Assembly (NCBI GenBank): GCA_032123495.1
Contig: JAQBFG010000316.1
Span: forward strand, 1 to 31,239
Length of the DNA: 31,239 nt
DNA from: JAAERC01 sp032123495
GTDB lineage: Bacteria; Zixibacteria; MSB-5A5; GN15; PGXB01
Reading direction: 5' to 3'
Positions 22,282-31,138 of this stretch are shown piece after piece. Position numbers and translations under genes: made by a program. Numbering within the stretch: position 1 is the first letter of the stretch; every line of letters begins with the position of its first letter. The notes below the pieces were generated by a model that ran no database searches, was not told where the DNA came from, and saw nothing but the letters and a program-made list of their open reading frames with translations.

Positions 22282-23352
22282 ATGGCTGACGAGCAATTCC
22301 AGGAAAAATCTGAAAAAGCGACGCCAAGGCGAAAAGAGAAGGCGCGTGAGGAAGGCAAAGTATGCCGTTCGATGGAATTGAACTCAGCCGTGATGTTATG
22401 TCTTGGGGCAGTCACCCTTTATCTTATTGGGCCAATGCTGGGCAATCAGCTCAAAGATTTAATGACCCACATTTTCAGCCAGGCACCATTGATGAACACT
22501 ACTAATGAATCGATTATGATATTCTTCTCGCAGCGCGTAATTAACTTCTTTATTCTTATGGCTCCGATATTTGCGGTTTTGATGGTTGTCGCTTATTCAA
22601 TCAATCTTCTTCAGGTTGGATTCTTATTCACAACCAAAACACTCGAACCAAAACTTGATAAACTTGATATTGCAAAAGGTATAAAAAAATTAGTATCGAT
22701 AAGATCACTGGTCCAACTGGTTCGTGATGTTATCAAAATATCTTTGATCGCTTATGTCGGTTATAGATCTATTACCGCCGAACTTGATACCTTTTACAAT
22801 CTGGCTGATAACTCGGTTGCGGTTTTTGCCGGGACGATGGGTAGTGTTGCCCTGACCACGGTGCTTGAATTGGGCGCGGTTATTCTGATTTTGGCTCTCT
22901 TTGATTATGCCTATCAAAAATATGATTTCGAAAAAAATATCAAAATGAGCAAGCAGGATATTAGAGACGAAAATAAAGATACCGAAGGTTCGCCGCAGGT
23001 CAAGAGTCGTATCAGGCAGATTCAACGGGAGATGTCCCGTAAGCGGATGATGCAGGAGATTCCCAATGCCGATGTGGTTATTACTAACCCGACCCGGATT
23101 GCGGTCGCCCTTAAATATGACACTGATGCGATGGAAGCGCCGATGGTAGTTGCCAAAGGTGAACGAATTATCGCCGCCAGGATCAAAGAAATAGCCAAAG
23201 AGGCGGGAGTTCCAATTGTGGAGAATAAACCTCTGGCCAGAGCTTTGTTCAGAATGTGTGATATCGGATCGTATGTCCCGGGCAATTTGTACCGCGCTGT
23301 TGCTGAAGTACTGGCTTATGTCTATCGCCAGAAAGGTGTCGAGGTAAACTAA
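22282..23352 (+). CDS. flhB: Flagellar export switch protein FlhB
   Basis: FlhB controls which substrates the export gate accepts: in the family it cuts itself between Asn and Pro of an NPTH motif, and FliK then triggers the switch. The N-terminus EKSEKATPRRKEKAREEGKV is typical, four membrane helices follow, then the cytoplasmic domain with DIRDENKDTEGSPQVKSRIR. The cleavage site reads NPTR, with Asn269-Pro270 kept but His replaced by Arg272. The rest (IVENKPLARALF, GNLYRAVAEVLAYVY) is normal. At 356 residues it is of standard size. The stop is followed 1 base later by flhA. Confidence 0.95.
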   Translation: MADEQFQEKSEKATPRRKEKAREEGKVCRSMELNSAVMLCLGAVTLYLIGPMLGNQLKDLMTHIFSQAPLMNTTNESIMIFFSQRVINFFILMAPIFAVLMVVAYSINLLQVGFLFTTKTLEPKLDKLDIAKGIKKLVSIRSLVQLVRDVIKISLIAYVGYRSITAELDTFYNLADNSVAVFAGTMGSVALTTVLELGAVILILALFDYAYQKYDFEKNIKMSKQDIRDENKDTEGSPQVKSRIRQIQREMSRKRMMQEIPNADVVITNPTRIAVALKYDTDAMEAPMVVAKGERIIAARIKEIAKEAGVPIVENKPLARALFRMCDIGSYVPGNLYRAVAEVLAYVYRQKGVEVN

Positions 23353-23353
23353 G

Positions 23354-25429
23354 ATGGCTGAAGCAACCAAAGGAATCCTGGCACAGATAATCAAGAGGTC
23401 AGATATTATGCTGGCGGTGGCAGTTATTGCCATTATCGCCGTATTGATTATTCCATTGCCAGCCGGGATTCTTGATTTTGCACTGGCCTTTAATATTACC
23501 TTTTCTCTGGTAATTTTGCTTTCAACTTTATATATCACCCGTCCGCTTGATCTCTCAGTTTTCCCGGGGATGCTTCTGATAATCACGCTGATGCGGTTGT
23601 CTTTAAACGTTGCCTCGACCAGATTGATTCTTGGTCAGGGTTATGCCGGTGAAGTGATTAACTCGTTTGGTAACTTTGTGGTGCAGGGGAATTATGTCGT
23701 AGGTTTTATCGTTTTCATGATTTTGGTTATCATCCAGTTTGTTGTTATTACCAAAGGTGCCGGTCGTATTTCAGAAGTTTCGGCGCGGTTTACTCTTGAT
23801 GCAATGCCTGGCAAGCAGATGGCGATTGATGCTGATCTCAATGCCGGTTTGATTGATGATCAGGAGGCGAAATCACGCCGCGAAGTAATCTCTCAAGAGG
23901 CTGATTTTTATGGAGCCATGGACGGTGCCTCAAAATTTGTTCGCGGTGATGCAATTGCAGGAATTCTGATCACACTCATCAATATCATTGGTGGTTTTGT
24001 TATCGGCATGGCGATGCAGGGGAAATCGGCACCGGAAGCATTACGGACCTATTCATTATTGTCAATTGGTGATGGTCTGGTAACGCAGATCCCGGCTCTG
24101 ATTGTATCGACTGCTGCCGGTATTATTGTAACCAGGGCAGCTTCCAAAGAAAATATGGGACATGATCTGACTCGTCAATTGATGCGTCAGCCGCGAGCCA
24201 TTATGATTTCCGGAGGGATGCTGCTTCTTTTTGGTATTGTTCCCGGCATGCCGACTTTGCCGTTTTTTATTCTTGGAACAGTTATCAGCGGTATCGGCTG
24301 GTTGACAAATGAGGCTTCAAAGAAAAAGGCACTTGAAGATCAAAAAGAGGAAACCAAACGTGAAGATTCCGGATCAGAAGAAAGAACAGAAGATCTTCTA
24401 AAAGTTGACGCTCTTGAAGTTGAAATCGGCTACGGCTTGATTCCGTTGGTTGATGCCAATCAGGGCGGAGATTTATTAGAACGCGTTTCCGTTATTCGCA
24501 AGCAGTTAGCATCGGAGTTGGGAATTATTGTCCCGGCCATCAGGATACGTGATAACGTGCAGTTAAAGCCGAATCAATATCGGATAAAAGTTAAGGGAAT
24601 TAATATCGATTCCTATGAAATAATGCCTGAACATGTTATGGCAATCAATCCGGGATTTATCAAAGAGGAACTTGATGGATTTAAAACCCGTGAGCCTGCT
24701 TTTAATCTGCCAGCGGTCTGGATCATCCCGAACCTCAAAGAAATTGCTGAGAATAAAGGATTTACGGCAGTTGAACCGTCGGCTGTTATGTCAACACATT
24801 TGACCGAGACTATTAAAACTTATGCGGCAGAACTTTTGACCAGGCAGGATGTGGCGCATCTGATCGAGACTTTAAAAGAGGATCATCCGTCACTTGTCGA
24901 AGATGTTGTCCCGAATGTTGTTTCGTATTCGGCAATTCAGAAAGTATTACGGTCACTACTAACCGAGCGGGTTCCGGTTCGCGATCTTGCCACAATCATG
25001 GAAACCATCACCGACTATCATCAGGCAACCAAAGAAACCGATGTCTTGGCTGAGTATGTCAGGATGGCGCTGAAGAGACAGATTACCGAGATGTACAAAG
25101 ATAAAGATAATAAGATTCATGTTTTTACAATCGATCCGAGTATCGAGCAGATGTTAACCGATGCTGTCCAGAACACCAAACAAGGATTGATGCTGGTAAC
25201 CAGCCCCGCCGATTCTGAGAGATTGATCAAAGCAGTCGGAAAACAGATTGAGAAAATTACCGAAGCCGGACATACTCCTATTTGCCTTGGTTCGCCCAAT
25301 GTTCGTCTGGCTCTCAAGCGTTTGACAGAAGCTGCCTATCCCGGTTTAACCGTTCTGTCATACAATGAAATCAGTAATAACGTGGACGTGGTTTCCACCG
25401 GAACAGTGAGATTTGAAAATGATAATTAA
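23354..25429 (+). CDS. flhA: Flagellar export gate protein FlhA
   Basis: FlhA forms the nonameric export ring that docks chaperone-substrate complexes and uses proton flow. Eight hydrophobic helices fill the first 325 residues. The FHIPEP signature region is intact: GRISEVSARFTLDAMPGKQM then AIDADLNAGLIDDQEAKSRR and the FYGAMDGASKFVRGDAIAGI loop. A charged linker (about 325-350) leads to the cytoplasmic domain (GYGLIPLVDANQGGDLLERV, VVPNVVSYSAIQKVLRSLL). Length is standard at 691. Its last 11 bases overlap flhF. Confidence 0.97.
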   Translation: MAEATKGILAQIIKRSDIMLAVAVIAIIAVLIIPLPAGILDFALAFNITFSLVILLSTLYITRPLDLSVFPGMLLIITLMRLSLNVASTRLILGQGYAGEVINSFGNFVVQGNYVVGFIVFMILVIIQFVVITKGAGRISEVSARFTLDAMPGKQMAIDADLNAGLIDDQEAKSRREVISQEADFYGAMDGASKFVRGDAIAGILITLINIIGGFVIGMAMQGKSAPEALRTYSLLSIGDGLVTQIPALIVSTAAGIIVTRAASKENMGHDLTRQLMRQPRAIMISGGMLLLFGIVPGMPTLPFFILGTVISGIGWLTNEASKKKALEDQKEETKREDSGSEERTEDLLKVDALEVEIGYGLIPLVDANQGGDLLERVSVIRKQLASELGIIVPAIRIRDNVQLKPNQYRIKVKGINIDSYEIMPEHVMAINPGFIKEELDGFKTREPAFNLPAVWIIPNLKEIAENKGFTAVEPSAVMSTHLTETIKTYAAELLTRQDVAHLIETLKEDHPSLVEDVVPNVVSYSAIQKVLRSLLTERVPVRDLATIMETITDYHQATKETDVLAEYVRMALKRQITEMYKDKDNKIHVFTIDPSIEQMLTDAVQNTKQGLMLVTSPADSERLIKAVGKQIEKITEAGHTPICLGSPNVRLALKRLTEAAYPGLTVLSYNEISNNVDVVSTGTVRFENDN

Positions 25430-26504
25430 GTCATTTACAGGGCCGACTGTCGCGGCCGCCTTAAAGTTAGTGCGCGATGAAATGGGCGGTGATGCGGTTG
25501 TTCTCAAAACCAGAGTTTTACCGATTGATGAAACGATTGTTGTCAATGAGCGGGTGGAAGTAACTGCCTGCATTGATGAATCGATTTTATCACCCGGCAA
25601 GATCGATTACATGCTGCAAAAAAACAGGAAAATATCAGATAAGATATCAAAACTCTCTGGTATAGCTGAGACATCAAATAATTCCGTTATTCAATCCGAT
25701 AATGTTTCAGATAATCGGGATGATAAAGAATTACCGGAAGAGGTTTTGTCTGAACTGAAAATGTTATCGCGGAATTTGATTGATTCTGATATTTCGGTTG
25801 ACCTTACGCAACAATTGATTGCCGATATTAAGAATTTATATAACCCAGATTTAAAAGTCAAAGATATTGCAGGTGATGTTCTCACCAATTATATCAATCA
25901 ATTTTTAACGTCAGATATTGATTTTAAGCCCGGGATGAAAATTATCTTCACAGGTTTCAGTGGTGCCGGAAAAACCTCGGCATTGGCTAAATTAGCCGCC
26001 CAGCTTGTTTCCGGATTAGGAATGAAAGTTACCCTGTCTTCGTTGGATGATATGAAGGTGTCTGCTTTTGAAGAGATGGGCAGCTATGCCGATATTCTTA
26101 ATCTTCCCTCAGCAATGTTTGATGAACTGGAACAACGGCAGAAAGATAATTCATTAATTCTGATTGATACTCCGCCGCTTCCGGTTGATCCAACCAGACG
26201 GCAGGAGCTGATAGAAAAAATAAATAAGGTAAATCCGGATAAGACTTTTCTTGTCTTCTCGGCCCGTAGCCGATCCACCGATTTGATCGATGCTGTCAAC
26301 ATATTCAGGTCTGTTTCACCAGATTATCTGATTGTTGGTCATCTTGATGAAACCACGAGGTGGGGATCGATTTATTCGCTGGCCGGATTACTGAAAACTC
26401 CGCTGGCATTTACCACCAACTCTCCCGGAGGTATTGGAGAGCTGGCCCGGGCCGATGCGACCCAAATTGCGCAGACAGTCCTAAAAAATGGAGGCGCGGT
26501 ATGA
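25419..26504 (+). CDS. flhF: Flagellar placement GTPase FlhF, divergent
   Basis: FlhF is an SRP-type GTPase that sets flagellum site and number, working with FlhG. The N-terminus MIIKSFTGPTVAAALKLVRD then EMGGDAVVLKTRVLP is the family's basic B-domain start. The P-loop GFSGAGKTSALAKLAA lies near 178-193. Later motifs are altered: the usual DTAGR reads DTPPLPVDPTRR (near 250), and the usual TKLDE reads GHLDE (near 307), losing the Lys of the guanine-specificity motif. The ATG at 25419 lies inside the end of flhA; TTG 25413 is an unlikely alternative. The stop overlaps flhG (ATGA). Position and N-terminus make the identity firm; GTPase activity is less sure. Confidence 0.88.
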   Translation: MIIKSFTGPTVAAALKLVRDEMGGDAVVLKTRVLPIDETIVVNERVEVTACIDESILSPGKIDYMLQKNRKISDKISKLSGIAETSNNSVIQSDNVSDNRDDKELPEEVLSELKMLSRNLIDSDISVDLTQQLIADIKNLYNPDLKVKDIAGDVLTNYINQFLTSDIDFKPGMKIIFTGFSGAGKTSALAKLAAQLVSGLGMKVTLSSLDDMKVSAFEEMGSYADILNLPSAMFDELEQRQKDNSLILIDTPPLPVDPTRRQELIEKINKVNPDKTFLVFSARSRSTDLIDAVNIFRSVSPDYLIVGHLDETTRWGSIYSLAGLLKTPLAFTTNSPGGIGELARADATQIAQTVLKNGGAV

Positions 26505-27373
26505 AATTGAATAATCGTTTGCTGGATATAGATAATCTTCTGGATAAAAGCGATGAGCCATCATTGATGTCGATCATCTCAGGAAAAGGCGGCGCCGGAA
26601 AATCAGTAATCGCCTACAATCTGGCGGATAGCCTGGCCAATCGGGGAATCAGAACTCTTTTAGTCGATACTGACTGGAATTTCGGTAATCAGCATCTGCT
26701 GGCTAATCTGATTCCAAAAACGACTCTATATGATATCACCGAAGGACGTATGCCGGCGGTGGAGGCAGCTACTAAATTAAAGAACAATCTTGATTTGATA
26801 ATTGCACCATCGGCTATTCAGTCCGGTGTAGAATTTAGTGTCAAACGTTTTGCACGGTTCATCGAAAGAATCAGAAACGATTTCAGATCATACGATTTGA
26901 TTCTATTTGATACTCCGACCGGGCAGATAGATATATTGAGCATAATTTCGGCAGCTTCGGATTTGAATCTTTTTGTAATAAATCCGGAATTAACGTCAAT
27001 AGCCAATAATTTTGGATTGCTGAAGTTATTGATTCAATCGAATAGTCAATTAAATTCGCATATTTTTGTAAATCGCGCCGATTCCGGCAAGGATTCTGAA
27101 TATATATATCGGAAACTGGCCACGCTGGCCGGCCGGTATTTAAAAAGAATACCGTTTTATGCCGGTTATCTATATGTCCACCAATCGATTGTCGAATCTG
27201 TGGAGCGGCAGAAAACGCTGCTGGAAACTAATTCGGAATCGCCGTTAAATGATCAGTTTTCGACATTGTGCAATTTTGTTACAGAAGAACTGCTTGAAAG
27301 AGGTAAAAACAAACAACCAAAAGCCTTCGAAAGTATAAACTCAGAAATATTATTAGCCGATATAAAGGAATAG
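26501..27373 (+). CDS. flhG: Flagellar number regulator FlhG, MinD/ParA-like ATPase
   Basis: FlhG is a MinD-type ATPase that limits flagellar number and regulates FlhF. The deviant Walker A is SGKGGAGKS (27-35), followed by LLVDTDWNFGNQHLLANL and the LILFDTPTG Walker B region. ATG 26501 overlaps the flhF stop (ATGA) and is the sensible start; the frame is open further upstream only inside flhF. The N-terminal tail before Walker A is MKLNNRLLDIDNLLDKSDEP, and the DQAxxLR activator motif known from Bacillus FlhG is not evident. The C-terminus is charged. fliA follows after 5 bases. Confidence 0.9.
   Translation: MKLNNRLLDIDNLLDKSDEPSLMSIISGKGGAGKSVIAYNLADSLANRGIRTLLVDTDWNFGNQHLLANLIPKTTLYDITEGRMPAVEAATKLKNNLDLIIAPSAIQSGVEFSVKRFARFIERIRNDFRSYDLILFDTPTGQIDILSIISAASDLNLFVINPELTSIANNFGLLKLLIQSNSQLNSHIFVNRADSGKDSEYIYRKLATLAGRYLKRIPFYAGYLYVHQSIVESVERQKTLLETNSESPLNDQFSTLCNFVTEELLERGKNKQPKAFESINSEILLADIKE
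27336..27363 (+). promoter_or_regulatory. Weak sigma-28 like promoter before fliA
   Basis: TAAA (27336-27339) and GCCGATAT (27356-27363) are 16 bases apart; the FliA consensus is TAAA-N15-GCCGATAA. The site would allow FliA to drive its own gene. However, it lies in flhG codons where GCC GAT is a common pair, so chance is a serious alternative. Confidence 0.22.
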
Positions 27374-27378
27374 GATAA

Positions 27379-28254
27379 ATGATTAAAACGCAGAAAGTTC
27401 AAACGACACGGGAGAAAAGCCAGAAGAAGCAGATCAAGCGGATTTCGGCATATGAGACTACTACTCAGACAAAAACACCTAGAAAACCGCCGATATCTCC
27501 TCTTGATTGGAAACGGTATATGCTTCATGGTGCTCCGGAAGTCAGAGCCAGACTTCTAAATGAATATCTGCCTCTGGTTCGGAATGTTGCCGGAAGAATG
27601 GCAATTGGGTTTCCAAGATCTGTTGAACTGCAGGATCTAATCAACACCGGTGTTATTGGTTTGGTTGAAGCATTTAGAAATTTCGATCCAGGTCGCGGCG
27701 TTAAGTTTGAGACCTATGCCGTACCGCGGATTCGTGGTGCTATTCTGGATGAACTTCGTGCCCTTGACTGGGTCCCGCGTTCGACCAGAGCCCGTACTCG
27801 TGAGATTGATCGAGCCAATTTGTTTTTAGAAAACAGATTTGGACGTCAGCCAACCAATGATGAATTGGCAAAAAGGGTAGGTTGTACAGTTCAGGAATTG
27901 CTGACAGCCAAAGGTGATGCTTCCTGTTCGTCATTGTTGTCACTCGATGAGACAGTTTATAGAGAAGATGATAATCACCAGGTTCCGCGAATTGAGATTA
28001 TTAAAGATTCGTCCAATCCAACCGCTTTGGGCGATTTAGAAAAAAGCGAGCTTCGGGCGTTTTTGGTAACGGCTCTGGATCGTTTAACCGAACAGGAAAA
28101 GCTGGTTATTGCACTTTATTATTTTGAAGAGCTCACCCTCAAGGAAATCGGCGAAGTAATGTCGATCTCGGAATCAAGGGTATCACAGATTCACACCAAG
28201 GCAGTTCTCAAGCTTCGAGGAATGATAAAGGAGAGATTTTCAGCCAACGAATAA
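27379..28254 (+). CDS. fliA: Flagellar sigma factor FliA (sigma-28)
   Basis: FliA directs RNA polymerase to late flagellar and chemotaxis genes after hook completion. Region 2 is LINTGVIGLVEAFRNFDPGR then GVKFETYAVPRIRGAILDEL and RALDWVPRSTR, the FliA/WhiG-type signature. Region 3 is near 145-180 (NRFGRQPTNDELAKRVGCTV). Region 4 holds EELTLKEIGEVMSISESRVS and QIHTKAVLKLR. The first 45 residues are a basic extension absent from most FliA proteins. Its length (291) is larger than usual (about 240-260) because of this. It follows flhG, the standard flhFG-fliA order. Confidence 0.95.
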   Translation: MIKTQKVQTTREKSQKKQIKRISAYETTTQTKTPRKPPISPLDWKRYMLHGAPEVRARLLNEYLPLVRNVAGRMAIGFPRSVELQDLINTGVIGLVEAFRNFDPGRGVKFETYAVPRIRGAILDELRALDWVPRSTRARTREIDRANLFLENRFGRQPTNDELAKRVGCTVQELLTAKGDASCSSLLSLDETVYREDDNHQVPRIEIIKDSSNPTALGDLEKSELRAFLVTALDRLTEQEKLVIALYYFEELTLKEIGEVMSISESRVSQIHTKAVLKLRGMIKERFSANE

Positions 28255-28266
28255 ATAGAGGAATTT

Positions 28267-28572
28267 ATGGTTCAGCCGGTCGACATTGTTGATAGTCTGT
28301 CTAAAACCGAATTGGTCAGGAAATTTAATCAGAAGATTAAGGAAAGTTCGGAGATGGAGCAACGTCAGGCTACTCAAACATTGAAAGATAAGACATCGGA
28401 TGAAACCAAGCGAACTCAGGAATCGATAAAAAGTGATATGCTGATAATTACGAAAGAACAACAAGAGCGGGAAGAGAAGAAAAAAGAGAAGAAGAAAGAG
28501 GACGAAAGCGATAATCAGGACGAGACCGACATGGAAAAGTCGGAAAATAAACATCTTGATCTCAAAGCTTAA
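28267..28572 (+). CDS. Small hydrophilic protein of unknown function after fliA
   Basis: I do not recognise this 101-residue protein. It is strongly charged, with a Gln/Glu/Lys-rich middle and a run of alternating Lys and Glu (about 68-80), and is likely helical or disordered. No membrane segment or Cys is present. GAGG lies at good distance before ATG 28267, so it looks translated. Its stop overlaps the next start (TAATG), tying the two genes together. Its place between fliA and the next unknown gene suggests a motility role, which is inference. Confidence 0.72.
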   Translation: MVQPVDIVDSLSKTELVRKFNQKIKESSEMEQRQATQTLKDKTSDETKRTQESIKSDMLIITKEQQEREEKKKEKKKEDESDNQDETDMEKSENKHLDLKA

Positions 28573-29942
28573 TGGAGAAGTGGCTAATGAATATAGGATT
28601 TTCAAAGAATAAACAAATGACCAAAATTCAGAAACGATATCAGGATATGATAAGCTGTGGCGATGAGAATAGAATAAGAACTGCCGTCAAAGAATTTGGA
28701 ACAACAGATACAACTGTTAATCAATCATTGCAAACTGTCCGGCATTCAATTTCATATACAAATCGAATCAAATCAAGCTTAACGGTTATTAAGCCGCGTA
28801 ACAAAGCTGCATTTTTAATGACTGCATCGACAATACCCGAAAATAAAAATATAGATATTGAACCAGTTGACATCATGGAAGAGGTTATTCCCGAAAAGTC
28901 GTATTCATCTGAACCGAGAAAAGAAACTAAAACGGATAAGATCGTTTCTGAAGTTGTATCCCCTATATATTCCGAAACAAAAACAATTCAAATAGGTGTT
29001 CTTAATTTAAAAGAAATTGATAGCTATGGCGATTTGTGCCGAAAATATAATTTACCATCATGGCAGTTCACTGCGTTTGATTCTCAAACGGGCGGAGCTT
29101 GGATATCTTATTCTTTTGAAATGAATCGGGTAAGGCAAAATGAATTTGCGATGTCTATTTCGAAGCATCTTACTTCTTGCGGAATTTTGGTCGATCAGAT
29201 TAATCTTGAATTCTGTGACGACGCAATAAATTATAATTCTCACTTGGGTAAGTTTCATCGTTTGCTTGAAGATAATTTTTATTCTTCAAGCAGAGTGCAT
29301 ACGGGTTCAATGCTATTGCAGGAATCAGAATCTTTTATCATTCAGTACAATTACAAAATGAACTTCGATGCTTCTCTTAATCTGCCTCCAAACCAGTTGA
29401 TATGCCGCCAATATGGCAGCGATTTTGGACCGGAAGTATTAAAATTCAAACCGGTTGTACTGGACAAGAACCAAACGGCCAAAGCAAGATATTTGGTTGG
29501 ATTGAAAATGATGGCCGGTTTGTTTGGTGCTTTTGCCGGATTGGTTCGGTTAAGAAGTAGAAAATCTGGAAGAGTTAGAAGTACCAAAATTTCGAATAAT
29601 GCTAATACAGCTGGAACTAATACAACAAAGATAAAGCTATCAAAGCCATCGGTGCCCAATTTTGGAATTGAATCGAGACCGCAGAGTACTGCACCGGTGA
29701 ATAATAAATTCGAGTATATAAGCTTAAAAGATATGAATTGGAAAAGACCCAGGGAAAAACAAATCAATATAGATGCCCGTATGAACAAGGTTCGCAACCG
29801 GCAGGAATTGATTAGTCGCGCCAAAGAGTTGTTAGCACAAAAAAGATCAATAGCGGAACTAAAAAGTACGCTTCCGATGACCGAGGGTGAGCTTTCCATG
29901 TTAAGTCAAAATATAACGTTTAGTGATTTAGAGAGGAATTGA
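28572..29942 (+). CDS. Unknown protein with membrane-like segment and C-terminal helix-turn-helix-like tail
   Basis: I recognise no full-length family for this 456-residue protein. The first 125 residues are basic and Ser/Thr-rich. Residues about 130-290 form a mixed alpha/beta region with NLPSWQFTAFD and GGAWISYSFEMN. One hydrophobic stretch (about 306-326, YLVGLKMMAGLFGAFAGLV) may be a membrane segment, followed by a basic, Thr/Asn-rich linker. The last 45 residues, with SRAKELLAQKRSIAELKSTL then PMTEGELSML, resemble the small HTH-like tail of DUF2802/DUF6115 proteins, which in other bacteria (such as SwrB in Bacillus) also lie after the fliA/sigD gene. That link is weak inference. Its start overlaps the previous stop. 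Confidence 0.72.
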   Translation: MEKWLMNIGFSKNKQMTKIQKRYQDMISCGDENRIRTAVKEFGTTDTTVNQSLQTVRHSISYTNRIKSSLTVIKPRNKAAFLMTASTIPENKNIDIEPVDIMEEVIPEKSYSSEPRKETKTDKIVSEVVSPIYSETKTIQIGVLNLKEIDSYGDLCRKYNLPSWQFTAFDSQTGGAWISYSFEMNRVRQNEFAMSISKHLTSCGILVDQINLEFCDDAINYNSHLGKFHRLLEDNFYSSSRVHTGSMLLQESESFIIQYNYKMNFDASLNLPPNQLICRQYGSDFGPEVLKFKPVVLDKNQTAKARYLVGLKMMAGLFGAFAGLVRLRSRKSGRVRSTKISNNANTAGTNTTKIKLSKPSVPNFGIESRPQSTAPVNNKFEYISLKDMNWKRPREKQINIDARMNKVRNRQELISRAKELLAQKRSIAELKSTLPMTEGELSMLSQNITFSDLERN

Positions 29943-29944
29943 CA

Positions 29945-31129
29945 ATGACATCAGAAGCACCGTTTTTTCTAGCTAAAGTTGAATGTCCGGTTTGCAAAAC
30001 CATTAATGAGTTTGAAACCATCAGGGTCGGAGCATACACGGAGAATGGGCGAGATACAGATTTTTGCCCCAGCGATATAACCTGGCGCAATCCAAGATAT
30101 CATTCCTATAATCCGCTTCTTTATTTTACTGCTACTTGTGAAAATTGTTTTTATACAAGAGAATTTACGAAAAGCTATAAAGATTGGAAAAATGATTCCT
30201 ATTTTAAGACGTATCGCCAGAAAAGTATTAAGGATAAACATCTCAGTCTCTTAAGTGAATCAGAATCTGTAATAAGAGCTATTGGTGAAAAGCTTGATTC
30301 CAGTCGCTATCCGCATGAGACAGCTCTTTTGAAATTGACCCTAGCTATTATCGATGAGACCTTAAATGAAAAACCGTCCAATCTTGATTTGGGTCGTCTT
30401 TATATTCGGATCGGTTGGCTCTACCGCGATATGGCAAGAGGCGAAAATCCCAATCAACAGAGCATTAAGGGACATTTAATAACTATTGAAAATAAAATTG
30501 ATACTTTGAAATCGTCCTTAAATGATGTCAATACAAATTTGTATGATGTCGACCATGCTATTACGCAGGAATTTGAGGATAACAAAATCGGGACCGAATT
30601 AAAATCGGTTCTCTTGCCAATCAGAGATAAGTATGATGTCGAACTAAAATCATTTCATGAGATGTTAAAGCAGCTAATCGGTAAGATCGATGATATTGAG
30701 ACGGTAAATACGGAACACAAACAAGCTGCACTCGGTGGAGATCTGAGCAACTTGGAATCGTCCTATTATGATTACAAATCTTTCTTTGAGTTTTTAAACC
30801 ATATGGCCGAGAAACATCGCGATATCGTTTTAAATGAGAAAGAAGCACTTACCAAAGCAGTCGAATATTATAAACATGCTTTCAGTGAGGGGCGTTCCAT
30901 TGCTCAGGGCAATCAGCAAATACAGGCATCATATTTAATTGCTGAGTTATCACGACGCATCGGGCAGAGTGAGCAAGCTAAAGAGTATTTTAATACTACC
31001 ATTAGAAGCGGACAGGAATTTGTGTATCGCAATAAAGGCGATCGCTCTCGGACCGCATTGGCCAGAAAGATACTGGAACTGGCCATTGAGCAGGCACGAG
31101 ATAATAGAGCCAAATCAGCGGCAAAATAA
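29945..31129 (+). CDS. DUF2225 family protein with coiled-coil insert and TPR-like tail
   Basis: The N-terminal 100 residues match DUF2225: VECPVCKTINEFETIRVGAY, then GRDTDFCPSDITWRNPRYHS, then NPLLYFTATCENCFYTREF. The paired CPVC (14-17) and CENC suggest a zinc site. A helical, TPR-like part follows, broken by a coiled-coil stretch (about 180-280). The tail has another TPR-like repeat (AVEYYKHAFSEGRSIA, ELSRRIGQSEQAKEYF). The family's function is unknown. GAGAGG (29931-29936) lies 8 bases before ATG 29945, which I prefer to TTG 29939. It closely follows the unknown gene and may belong to the same transcript. Confidence 0.82.
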   Translation: MTSEAPFFLAKVECPVCKTINEFETIRVGAYTENGRDTDFCPSDITWRNPRYHSYNPLLYFTATCENCFYTREFTKSYKDWKNDSYFKTYRQKSIKDKHLSLLSESESVIRAIGEKLDSSRYPHETALLKLTLAIIDETLNEKPSNLDLGRLYIRIGWLYRDMARGENPNQQSIKGHLITIENKIDTLKSSLNDVNTNLYDVDHAITQEFEDNKIGTELKSVLLPIRDKYDVELKSFHEMLKQLIGKIDDIETVNTEHKQAALGGDLSNLESSYYDYKSFFEFLNHMAEKHRDIVLNEKEALTKAVEYYKHAFSEGRSIAQGNQQIQASYLIAELSRRIGQSEQAKEYFNTTIRSGQEFVYRNKGDRSRTALARKILELAIEQARDNRAKSAAK

Positions 31130-31138
31130 GTAGGAAAA

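Noticed and set aside
26360..26500. N-terminal extension of flhG inside flhF
   Set aside because: The extra 47 residues are a shadow of the flhF reading frame. ATG 26501 overlaps the flhF stop, like other junctions here, and Walker A follows it at normal distance.
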